A DNA stretch of 64,000 nt. It comes from Plantago ovata (Eukaryota; Streptophyta; Magnoliopsida; Lamiales; Plantaginaceae). This document shows, one piece after another, positions 46,397 through 56,768 of the stretch (its first letter is position 1; each line of letters begins with the position of its first letter). Position numbers and translations under genes: made by a program. The stretch lies in contig CM051458.1 in NCBI GenBank assembly GCA_028274465.1, positions 20,785,566 to 20,849,565 on the forward strand, given 5' to 3'. The notes under the pieces were generated by a model. That model saw only the letters and a program-made list of their open reading frames with translations. It was not told the DNA's origin and ran no database searches.

Positions 46397-46757
46397 TTAA
46401 GCTATTCCAACAGAAGATTTCCTCAGAATCTCCCTTACACTCTTCTCAGCAAGAGTAGAGAATTCAACACAGTCCTTCTCGTAATCTTCAAGTAGCTTAC
46501 GTACTTCAAGTTGAATAATTCTTGCATTCTTGCAGGCAGTATAATGATGGTTTTCACCATTCATTTCTTTGTAGTGAAGTACATGCCCCAAATGCTAGCA
46601 TGGAGAAGTTGAGTATCTGAAATTCCCTTGTTGGCATGAATCTTTCTTAACTAGAGAAGATCTTTTTCTTGATCCTTGGCAGTGAGATAAAAATACTCAT
46701 AAGGAATCAAGCCATATTTCTTCTTGGACTTCTTGGTTAAAGGATCACTGTAGTAAG
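46397..46757 (-). pseudogene. Env-like region of copy C, C-terminal end
   Basis: The frame 46591-46397 contains HYTACKNARIIQLEVRKLLE and FSTLAEKSVREILRKSS, matching 21100-20926 of copy A. It is separated from the rest by the inserted 46758-52184 element. Confidence 0.55.
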
Positions 46758-47938
46758 TGATGAACCAAATTTGTCAGACTCAATTAATCAAATAAATTTG
46801 TTTTTAGCCAAAGGCAATTCACAAATACAACGAAAACCGTAGCGTAGCAGTAAAATAACCTCGAGTGTCGATCTCTAAGGACTATAACTACCTTTATCTA
46901 ATTTAACTTAAACTATAAACTCAACAAACGACTTAGCACAAAATTTCTTATCAATAATAATGGAAGTTAGTGATAGTATGATCATTCAAAGCATCAGGTT
47001 AATAATCATGCATGAAGTACTTGAACGTTTGCATAGACATCTAAGATCGTGAATTGTCCAATGTGTTCCGTTCAATTCAACACTACGAAGATAGAGGGCT
47101 TAGATAGATCAAAGAAATAAAGAAATAAGTCAAGTCTGAATCGCGTTACAACCAATCATGCATAATCAAGAACCCTAGCTAAGAAATCACATACTATCAC
47201 GAACGATAGATTTAGCTACTCATAGATAGATTGCAATCAACAAGAATCAAAGCAAGATTGAATGAAAACATGTTGAAAGAAATAAATAAAAGTAGAAAAA
47301 TCGTGAGATACAAATTACCAAAAAAGGTTGTCAATCTCCGAAGAATTGCTAGCTCACAAGCAAGAAGTGATAAACAACGAGGTCCAATTGCTATGCTTAA
47401 TCCTCCAAATTGATAAGAAAAAGAGTCTCCTATGCTAAGAATTCCCATAACAGGCTCTGGAGAATTCGTCTCTAAAACTAATGTGAAAAGGTATGAAAAA
47501 CGTAGAGAAACAGGCAAACTATAGGAGTTCGGAAGACGTGGGACGAATCGCCCCAGACGCCGGGCGAACCGCCCCACATCCCGGGCGAACCGCCCGGGAG
47601 CTCCAGTGGCGGTGGACGCGTTTTTGGTCTTCTTTTCCTTTTCGGACTCGGATTTTGCCTTCTAGTGACCTTTAATCCTTGAAACTCGTCCCCTAGGCCT
47701 CAAATCTCATCCGGAACCTTCTAGATACTCCACGAATGCCCTCGGAACCAATTCTTCGTTCTCTTCAATATAATTGCCCGGAAAATCACGTTTTTTACCT
47801 AAAACCTGAAAAATGCAAAGAAAAGGGAAACGTGACACTATTCTAATAAAATGCACTAAAATATAGCTAAATTATCATAGAGGATAGCTAAATAGGTGAA
47901 AAAAGACTCGAATGAAAGCGTAAAATAAACGTTCATCA
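46758..47938 (-). mobile_element. 3' LTR of the TR-GAG-type element
   Basis: 1181 bp, starting TGATGAACC and ending GTTCATCA. Palindromic GGGCGAA/TTCGCCC boxes at 47540-47600. Paired with 51017-52184. Confidence 0.9.
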
Positions 47939-47956
47939 AACTCCCCAAACCGAACC
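47939..47956 (-). other. Polypurine tract of the TR-GAG-type element
   Basis: The minus strand reads GGTTCGGTTTGGGGAGTT immediately before the 3' LTR. Similar GGTTTGGGGAGG tracts occur inside the element at about 48701-48712, 48811-48822 and 49322-49336. Confidence 0.7.
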
Positions 47957-48659
47957 TTTGCTTGTCGTCAAGCAACTAAGCTAGACTCTAATGCAAAAAA
48001 CAATGCAACACACAAAATGGAGTCTCATGCCAAATGAAATGAACTAATCTATTGAATCTATCAAATCTTATGAACAAAGACCATACAAATCATAACATGG
48101 ATATTGGTTGAAGAATGCCTCGATTGACTCATATACATTCACATATGCACTATGTTAAACAAGATAGTCTCTCGTAACATTATCTACCTGGACCTAGTCA
48201 GTGACGACGTAATGAAACATGTTAACATACGAATGGTTGTCCCGTGCCTATGAAACTGAGGACTTACTACTGTTCACCAAGTTAAGACTTTCCCTCAAAG
48301 AGGTCGAACCAATACTGGCTCTCATCAAACGAAGGAGGGTTCCCTAAAAGTTCACAGTCCCCTATTCTACCCATCTCTCAAGCAAAGTCATAAACTAATT
48401 ACCACTTCCTGAATGGCAGGACGAGGGTGGTCTAGAACAGATGATACTCAAACAAATAAAAGACAAAAAATTACAACTCGATTACGAACATTACAACAAT
48501 TGAAAAACAAGACAAACACTTTGCTAACTGCTTTTTGGCTTTCTTTGGACCCTTTTTTGCTTTTTTGGGGTCTCTTTTTTTCTTTTCCAGATTTTTTCTT
48601 TTTCCTGGAATTTTTCCTTCTTTTGTTTCGATTTTTCTTTTATATATATATAGCCAGCA

Positions 48660-48845
48660 GTAGCACAATGAAAAAGAAATTACAATGACTCACAAACGAC
48701 CTCCCCAAACCTATTCGAAAGAATAGGTTGAAGCACAAACTTTACGAAAAAGGAAAACAAACTCTGAACACCCAAAAATCGAAAAACAAGTCTAATGATA
48801 GTGTAACCCCCTCCCCAAACCTATTCGCAAGAATAGGTTGCAAAC
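48660..48845 (-). repeat. Duplicated hairpin next to polypurine-like tracts
   Basis: AACCTATTC-gaaa-GAATAGGTT (48708-48729) and AACCTATTC-gcaa-GAATAGGTT (48818-48839) each form a perfect 9-bp stem with a 4-nt loop. Each is preceded by CTCCCCAAA. The stem is kept while the loop differs. Confidence 0.85.
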
Positions 48846-49489
48846 AAAGGGTCACACAATCTCACACTACCTCCTTCATAGGCATTTAGCAATCTCAAAG
48901 CAAGGTGAAGACTTGTTGCCTCATAGGTACATAATTACACGGGAAAACAACCACAAGACTCTAACATGCATCATCCTATTATAAAGGCCTTCGTGAACCG
49001 CAGTAGAGAAAACACCACTAACTGATGTCGAGACTACCAAGCTTAACTAAGTGCATATATAAATGTGACAAGCCAAGCGAGAAAAACCTCAAACAAATTC
49101 ATAGAGATGAAATGCATGGTCAAAGGTCATAACTAGTTAATCTACCCAATAAAAAAGTTCAAAAAATTTGGCAATAAACTCCACACAAAAACATGCGAAA
49201 CTATACTAGGATGAATGTAGTGTATGCAACTAAATACTAATAAAGCGGTAAACGTGCAAATGCAAACAAAAGGTTTCACGAGTTTATCATAAACAAGTAT
49301 AGAGATAGCCAGTGATAACCCCCACCCCCAAACTTGAACGTCGTCGCTCGTCCCGAACGTCGAAAGTGGATTTAAGGTGAGAGCCAACTTGTACCTGTAA
49401 CCTATAGGACTCAAGGAAACTCGTGAGAAACCAAAATGGGCGATAAAAGAAGTAAAAAGATCAATAATTTAGCATAGTAGGAGAAAAAT

Positions 49490-49645
49490 GGGATTCCGGA
49501 CCTCCGGGTTTCTGGACACCCGGGGCGAACCGCCCCAGGTGGGGGGCGATTCGCCTGGGGTGTCCAGAACGTCCCAGGCGTCCTGGTCTTTCCAGGCGAA
49601 TCGCCCCACATGGGGGGCGGTTCGCCTGGCATCTCCAGACTCCTG
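49490..49645. repeat. GGGCGAA/TTCGCC palindromic box cluster inside the TR-GAG element
   Basis: At least four GC-rich boxes of the type GGGGCGAACCGCCCC or GGGGCGATTCGCC occur within 155 bp. They are similar to those of the LTR promoters but lie internally, between the gag-like frame and the 3' LTR. Confidence 0.85.
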
Positions 49646-49781
49646 GAGACACCTTTTTCCTCCCAAACGCAAAATTATCATCTTAAAACCTATTTTATAA
49701 CCAAAAACACACGAAGATTAAATATGCATGCAATGCAAGAAAGCGATAAAACTAAACTACATGCAACCATTACCACTAATG

Positions 49782-50831
49782 TTATCCATTATCAAATGGA
49801 AACGAATCTTGTGCATCCGTTCCATTACTCCTCGCATCTTGGGAACCATCCTTGGCTCCTCTCCGTATCTGCTCAAGCAAGTCCATGATTCCCTGAAAAC
49901 TAAAATTAACAAAACCAAGAAAAACAAAATCTAAAAAATAACTAAGGGAATCAGATGGAAAATAAAAAGAGAAAAGAGGATCAAAACTCGTTTGGGACTC
50001 ATAGGTGGGTGCATGGACCAGAACGTAGGAGTCAAGATCAAGAGTATCTGCCGCAATTGATTCAGAGACACCAAAATCTTCCGAGATTGGCTCCTCGACC
50101 TCAACACAACTCACGCCATCACCTTCTGACTCAAGTGAAGCAATGGATTCAGTTATCACCTCCTCCACGACTTCCTCTTGACCAACAACCTCGACATCCG
50201 CAAGTAAGGACGTGGAATCCAAGCTAAGCACTGAGGAGACTTCATCAATGGATTCTTCTCCACATTCCTCTTCATCGGCAATGTCGATTTCTGGTGGCTG
50301 ACTACTGAAGTGAGATGTCCATGCCCTTGACCCGGGAGGTGAGTCCCTATCCCAATGTTCCAGAAACTTGCTGGTTACTTCACCCCAAGTGCGCAACGAT
50401 TTTTCCGGCGGGATTCTGAGCCATCCTCGAGCGTACCCTTTCAAGGCTCCCATAAATCCTCTCATACAAAGTTGCTTAGGTGATAAAATAACCCCCTCCT
50501 CATTCTTACGAGGTATCCTCAACACTCCTTCCTCGTACGTGTCTAAGAACCCTCTTAGATCATCACCGATTGAAAACGTGGAGAGAATGGAGTAGTACAA
50601 AGGATCAAAGTCATAATTCCTGCAATCGTCATCCAATGTTATGCAAGGCCCTCGAGGCATCACATACCGGGGCAACGGAAGTTGACATCCTTTTATATGA
50701 CTAGTTTCTGCACATGAGGGAACAAGAAACCAAGGAGCAGAATCCACAAAAGAAAAACAAAAACTTGCAAAGAAAAACAAAAAGAGTGCAAACAAACACA
50801 ATGTAACCGAGAACTTCGAGAGCACAAGCAC
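49782..50831 (-). CDS. Gag-like protein of the TR-GAG-type element, 349 codons, uninterrupted
   Basis: The core FMGALKGYARGWLRIPPEKS followed by TWGEVTSKFLEHW (about residues 127-160) has the pattern of the plant gypsy gag domain (G-A-WL..LP..S..TW.E....FL). A long Asp/Glu/Ser-rich acidic segment (about 175-280) follows, then a polar tail DLLEQIRRGAKDG. No zinc knuckle, protease or RT is present. The first ~32 residues are strongly hydrophobic (LFALFLFFFASFCF), like a signal or membrane segment; the true start may lie further in. Gag forms virus-like particles, and a solo gag may serve packaging. It appears to be an open, uninterrupted frame. Confidence 0.7.
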   Translation of the reverse strand: MLVLSKFSVTLCLFALFLFFFASFCFSFVDSAPWFLVPSCAETSHIKGCQLPLPRYVMPRGPCITLDDDCRNYDFDPLYYSILSTFSIGDDLRGFLDTYEEGVLRIPRKNEEGVILSPKQLCMRGFMGALKGYARGWLRIPPEKSLRTWGEVTSKFLEHWDRDSPPGSRAWTSHFSSQPPEIDIADEEECGEESIDEVSSVLSLDSTSLLADVEVVGQEEVVEEVITESIASLESEGDGVSCVEVEEPISEDFGVSESIAADTLDLDSYVLVHAPTYESQTSFDPLFSFYFPSDSLSYFLDFVFLGFVNFSFQGIMDLLEQIRRGAKDGSQDARSNGTDAQDSFPFDNG

Positions 50832-50996
50832 GCAAGGTAACCAAAATCAGATTAGATGAATTTAGTGAAAAATATAGGGGAAAGAAATAGGGTAAGAAAG
50901 TGAAAATTTTTGAGAGCAAACCCCCAAAGCCTGTTCTTCTGTAGGGAGTTGAATGCTGAAAATATAAATAAGCTAAACAGAAAAAAGGAGTATAGT

Positions 50997-51013
50997 CCCC
51001 GGCAACGGCGCCA
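50997..51013 (-). other. Primer-binding site of the TR-GAG-type element (tRNA-Asp)
   Basis: The plus strand here, CCCCGGCAACGGCGCCA, equals the recalled 3' end of plant tRNA-Asp including CCA (17 of 17). The minus strand therefore carries the complementary primer site, three bases inside the 5' LTR. Confidence 0.9.
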
Positions 51014-51016
51014 ATT

Positions 51017-52184
51017 TGATGATCCAAATTTGTCAGACATAAATTTGTTTTTAAGGCAATTCACAACTACAACGAAAACCGTAGCGTAGCAGTAAAATAA
51101 CCTCGAGTGTCGATCTCTAAGGACTATAACTAGCTTTATCTAATTTAACTTAGACTATAAACTCAATAAACGACTTAGCACAGAATTTCTTGTCAATAAT
51201 AATGGAAGTTAGTGATAGTATGATCATTCAAAGCATCAGGTTAATAATCATGCATGAAGTACTTGAACGTTTGCATAGAGATCTAAGATCGTGAATTGTC
51301 CAATGTGTTCCGTTCAATTCAACACTACGAAGATAGAGGGCTTAGATAGATCAAAGAAATAAAGCAATAAGTCAAGTCTGAATCGCGTTACATCCAATCA
51401 TGCATAATCAAGAACCCTAGCTAAGAAATCACATACTATCACCAACGATAGATTTAGCTACTCATAGATAGATTGCAATCAACAAGAATCAAAGCAAGAT
51501 TGAATGAAAACATGTTGAAAGAAATAAATAAAAGTAGAAAAATCGTGAGATACAAGTTACCAATGAAGGTTGTCAATCTCCGCAGAATTGCTAGCTCACA
51601 AGCAAGAATTGATAAACAACGAGGTCCAATTGCTATGCTTAATCCTCCAAATTGATAAGAAAAAGAATCTCCTATGCTAAGAATTCCCAGAACAGGCTCT
51701 GGAGAATTCGTCTCTAAAACTAATGTGAAAAGGTTTGAAAAACGTAGTGAAACAGGCAAACTATATATAGGAGTTCGGAAGACGTGGGGCGAATCGCCCC
51801 AGAGGCCGGGCGAACCGCCTGGCGTGGGGCGAACCGCCCAGGAGCTCCAGTGGCGATGGACGCATTTTTGGTCTTCTTTTCCTTTTCGGACTCAGATTTC
51901 GCCTTCTAGTGACCTTTAAGCCTTGAAACTCGTCCCCTAGGCCTAAAATCTCATCCGGAACCTTCTAGATACTCCATGAATGCCCTCGGAACACCGATTC
52001 TTCATTCTCTTCAATATAATTGCCCGGAGAATCACATTTTTTACCTAAAACCTGAAAAATGCAAAGAAAAGGGAAACGTGACACTATTCTAATAAAATGC
52101 ACTAAAATATAGCTAAATTATCATAGACGATAGCTAAATAGGTGAAAAAAGACTCGAATGAAAGTGTAAAATACACGTTCATCA
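51017..52184 (-). mobile_element. 5' LTR of the TR-GAG-type element
   Basis: 1168 bp, ends TGATGATCC and GTTCATCA. Minus-strand TATA run (TATATATAG complement) near 51763-51771, with GGGCGATTCGCCC-type boxes directly upstream at 51785-51840. Confidence 0.9.
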
Positions 52185-55100
52185 GTAAGCAACATCTATT
52201 GGTTTAATCAAATCGGGCTCTTGTTTTATATTCTTGCCGATAGAAGTTCTTCTTACCAAGATCTCCAAGTTCAGCCATTTTGCAGCAATGTTTCTTGGGT
52301 AGGGAGGAGGATCCCTTTCTTTTCTTTTCACTTTCAATTCAATCCAAGTGTACATTTTATTAAGTACAACAGTTAGAAAGAAATCATTGGCCAAAAGATC
52401 TTCCAGCTTTATGATCCAGCAACCATGTAGGTTTCTGATCACATTCTGAGTTGTTTCCTCATTGCTGGTCTTTGTATATTCAATGCCAATGCCAATTGCA
52501 ATGCTGGCAAGCCTCTTTTCTTCCTTTCTTTGCCTTCTTCTTCTTGACTTAGCATTTTCTTGATCTCTTGCTGAAGATCTTGAGTCAGAAGAGAAGTGTT
52601 TGGATTGGCCAGAAGGAGTTAAGGCTGAAATAGGCCTAGCTCTTATTAATTGAGCTATTGTTTGGTCATCATCATTATCATCATCTTCATTTAGATTTTG
52701 ATGACTCTCAGTGTGACAGTATTCTTGAGTTTCAGCAGAAGTTCTTATCCTTTTTTGGATTTGCTGAACTTCTCTCAGAATCTGTTTCAGGTCGTTTCTT
52801 AGAACTTTGCTCTTTTTCAGCAAGAGGTTCTCTGGGAGGTGGACCAGACAGTATCAATGGCGCTTCAGCAGAGGGTTTCTTTGATCTTGAAGATTTTCTT
52901 TGTTTATCTTCCCCCTTAGACATGGATTGCATCAGCGGTTGGATGTGTAGAGAGAAAAACTCATTGCAATTTTCAGCAAGAGTACTTAGGTTGTTGTATT
53001 TGAGAATTATGCCTTGCTGATCAGCAGTTAGCTTGGACAGTTCTTCTTTAATACAAGCCAAGTTCTCCTCATGTCTGCGCTCATTGTCGACTTTTTCTTC
53101 AATCAAAAGCCTGAGCCTTTTCAATGCACTTTTAGCCAGTTTGAGTGCTTGACTGACATCTTATTCATAGCTTTTGTGATGTAGACTGATGTCTTTCTGA
53201 GCTATAGTAAGAGAAGTAGTGCGTTTTAGCACTGTAGCCAGTATTTTGCCAATGTCAAGCGGATTCTCAACAAGCAATGCATCATCCTCTTCTTGGCATG
53301 CTTTGTGAACAGCCATTAGTGCCTTTATTCTAGGAGTAAAATCCTCAACGTTAGAAAACGGCACTAGAGAGGGAGTAAGTGAATGAGCTTTGATCTCGGT
53401 AGCGAATTGATCATCATTTTTCAGCAAGCGACTTCTCTCAGCATCTCCTTCATCAATTTTGAGAGATGGGGGAGGAATTGCAACCTCTTTGGGTTCAATT
53501 TTGTTTGCTCTTTCTTCTTCATTTGCTGAGAAATAAGAGAGATCTTCTTCGTCATTAGATTCGTCAAGGCCAGCAACCTTGGTTCCCAAATCTTTAGCTT
53601 CCGACACTTGTGGTTGAGTGGTTGTTGAGGGCAACTCTTTTAACTCAACAACTGGAGTTTCACCAGTAGTAAGTGGAAGGGAGGAGACTTCCGTGTTGTT
53701 CACTCCTGAAGATTGAGAAATTTCTAGATTCTGCGTATGTCTAGCATGAATCTGTAGACTATTTTGAAGGGCTCTTTGATAATCTTCATCCATTTCTTCA
53801 TCTTCAAGGTTTGGATCAGTGACCTTGGCTTCGAGTAAAGCTAACTCGGCATCAGAATGCTTAGCTTTGCCTAAATTCATTTCAGCACGCTTTCTGGCGT
53901 ACTCTTCTTCAGTTTCAGCAACTTGTTCAATTGCTTGAGTACTTGTCTCAGCAGGAGCAGGAGTGGATTCTTGATGCTGACTGTGAGTTTGGTCAGCTTG
54001 CTGATTCTCAATATTTTGATTTTCAGTCTCAGCAACTGTTAGTTTAACTCCACCAGCATCAGGACTAGGACCTTGATTATCATCATCATCGTCCTTGTTG
54101 TCCTTGGAACCTTTTCCTTCATCATCATCACTGGTATCCTTTGGGATATTTTAATCCTCTTCTTCTTCATCGTCGTCCGTTAGTATGACTAACTCGAGAT
54201 GTTTGTACATAGCAGCACTTGTAACTTCCTCTTCTTCATTGATTTTGTGGGGATCAGCCACCACGAGTACAAAGGAACCCTAGAGCATCACAGCTTGTTC
54301 AGCTGGAGAGGCACTCTTGAATTTTGCTTTCATATTTTCTCTAATTAGAGCAATCAGACTTGAGCTCATTAGCTGAGAATATGTAAGCTCTTCTGGAAGT
54401 ATTGAGTGTACAAATGTCTCGAGTCTCAGTAAAGAGATTCTCTTTTTCTCATTGGACAGATGAAGGTGAAGATCAGAGAAATCATTCCTTCTGTACCGTT
54501 GCCAGTTGCTGACAGACTTAGCAACTCTGGTCAAGGTATTCTTTTTGAAGTTTGAGTAGAGTTCTTCTGAACTAACTTCAAGATCTTCAGTTATGTGAAC
54601 CACTTCAGTGGTCTCCTTTTGAGCCCGAAAGAGAATAAAATTAAGTTCAGGAAGGTTTTGGAAAATAGTTTTAGAGTCTAAAACTGTAACATGATTTACC
54701 TGCTAATGTTCAGCAAGCTCATGTTGCACACTAAGTCGTGCTGGTACTATTTCCATTGCTTCAGGAGCTTGGGCAGCATCCTTGAATTGTTCATCCTGAA
54801 ATAACATTATATTAGATACAAGTACTAAGTTTTCAAACTTAGTAGAATTACCAAAATTTTCATCTACCTGTTGAACAGGAGTTGTGGATTCTGGTGCAGA
54901 AGTTTCAGCAATCTTCTGACTTGTATCTTTAGAAGTCTGTAAGGAAACAATTATATCAGCAAAAGATAAAGTTTCAGATAGTGAAGTTTTGCGTATATCT
55001 GAGTTAACTACCTGCTGAAGAAGGGAAGGTGGTGACTCAGTCCTAATGATAGCAGCTTCATTATCTGGGACTTGTTCTTCAGCAGACTTCTTTTCTTACT

Positions 55101-56768
55101 CTAGTTGAGAAGGCTGCAGATTCAACAATCTCCCTTGTCTCTGAAATGACAAGTTGAGCAGAGACATCTTGACCTTTTAGTTAACTGCTTGTCATGAACA
55201 TGTCTACTGACTTGTTGGAGTTGTCTTCAATCTCCAAGTCCATTTGCTGGCTTAGGTCAGTCAGCACCAGTTGAGCTTTGTCAATAGAGGTCAAAGGTGA
55301 ACTAGGTCTAATATTCTCAGCATCTTGAGATGCGTCGTCAAATATTGTCTCTTGTTGTGTTTCAGCAACCTCTGGGACTTGAACCATTGCAGTCTCAGCA
55401 AGTGGTTCTTCAGCAATTACAACTTCAGCAATTTCTGGGACCGGATTAGTTGCTTGTTCAGCAACTATCTCTTCAGCAACATTGTCAGCAAGTGCCGCTC
55501 TTCTCAAGTTTGCAGCAATATTACTTGCTGGTTCCAGAGTGTTGTCATCAGGATTATCTACAATGTAGATATCGGGGACTTGGGCAGGAATTTCATTTCC
55601 ACTGCCATGTGGTCTTGTATCAGCAGATGTATCAACGTTAGGTTGATTGTTGAAGACTTCTGCAAACACTTCAACATTGCTGAAGACTTCTGCAAACACT
55701 TCAACAACGTCTACTGCAGTGGCTTGCGTTTCAGCAACCACTGGGGCATCATTTGATAAATCACGGACAATTGGAACGGACTTACGTGCCGTTGTTTTCT
55801 TTCTTGGGTAAGTCTTTGTCCGTTTCTTCTTGGGAATGGGATCAGCTGATGACGCTTCAGTTTGAGTGTCATCATCAGCTTTCCTCTTTTTCTTCTTAGA
55901 TTTCTCAATGGGTGCATTAGTTTTAGCAACCGCAGTGGCTTCAGCAGCAACATTTGCAGTTGTTGCATTTTCAGAAACATTTGCAGCTGTTGTACACTTA
56001 CCTTGTTGATCAACATCTGCAGCTGTTGCATTCATGGACCGATTATCAGTCTCATCAACATTTGCAGTTGTTGGATACCTATCTTGCTGACCAACATTGA
56101 CAACATTTGCAGCTGTTGTCTTCTTTGACTTCTTGTCAGCAAGCTTAGGTCCATTCTGCTTGTAGAAGGCTCTTCCACATTGCATACTGATTTCTTAATC
56201 GGCAATGAGTTTCTTAGTTGAATCCTGAAGTGTTCAAGGATGTAGCATATTTTTAATCCATACATCACTGGAAAGGTAGGTGAGACTGTATTGTCTTCAA
56301 CCTTTACCTTGAACTTAGTAACACAATCAACAAGTCTGTTGAAAATGTACTTAGCCCAGTTGAGCTCAGTTTTATTCTCATGGATATGCATCAGCAATGG
56401 CCACCTTCTCAAGCCAACTTGGTCAATTCCTCCAACTTGGGAGTCTAAGACTTTGATTAGTAGCAGAGCTACCAGACCAAGCGAATGGTAGAGATGCTTC
56501 CTCTTTACGTGCTTTGATGTCCAAGTCACGGGAGCAATCTCTCCTTTCTTCATCTTTTCGTTTCTGACATCACTGTAGAAGGCTTCAATTTCTTCTTCAG
56601 TGGCAGTGATGTCATCTTCAGTCCAGTAGTTGGAATCTGAAAGATGTTTGCTAAATCAATCCATTTCAGGATGATTTGCACACCTTGAACTGAGGTAGAA
56701 ATCACTTTTTCAGTGACTCCTTGTCCGTTAGTAAGGGTTTGGATTTCGGCATTATTGTAGAACTCCAT
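52185..56768 (-). pseudogene. Env-like region of copy C, main part
   Basis: Reading the minus strand from 56768: TMEFYNNAEIQTLTNGQGVT, the conserved N-terminal domain (56553-56200; KRKHLYHSLGLVALLLIKVL), KKKKRKADDD nuclear-localisation-like stretch near 55900, the acidic Ala/Thr/Glu-rich middle, VSSEELYSNFKKNTLTRVAK at 54580-54520, and coiled-coil segments at 53124-52900. Short introns flank the microexon at 54868. Same layout as A and B. Broken in several places. Confidence 0.5.
54868..54936 (-). other. 69-bp microexon, copy C
   Basis: It is bounded on the minus strand by CCTTACAG before it and CAG|GTAGATG after it. It encodes a 23-residue Thr/Ser/Glu-rich piece containing KIAETSAPESTTP. 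Length and phase equal those in copies A and B. Confidence 0.7.

Larger units (their letters stand above)
46753..52189 (-). mobile_element. Young non-autonomous Athila-type element (LTR-gag-LTR, TR-GAG style)
   Basis: The element spans 46758-52184 (5427 bp) and is flanked by GTAAG on both sides (46753-46757 and 52185-52189). LTRs: 51017-52184 (5', minus strand) and 46758-47938 (3'). The tRNA-Asp primer site (50997-51013) and a polypurine tract next to the 3' LTR are in place. The 3.1-kb interior has one gag-like frame and no pol, as in TR-GAG/LARD elements mobilised in trans. LTR identity is about 97% by eye, suggesting an insertion of order one to two million years. It looks whole for its kind. 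Confidence 0.9.
44610..56768 (-). mobile_element. Sirevirus-like copy C: 3' LTR plus env-like region, split by two younger elements
   Basis: Minus-strand order: env-like region (56768-52185, then 46757-46380), polypurine tract at about 46145-46130, 3' LTR 46129-44610. The element at 46758-52184 divides the coding part and the copia LTR at 56769 truncates its start. No gag or pol is present. Broken; several breaks. Confidence 0.55.

Noticed and set aside
48413-48688. 91-codon open frame with Phe-rich end
   Set aside because: It runs through a T-rich low-complexity tract (48530-48640) of the TR-GAG element on the strand opposite to its gag; no conserved motif.
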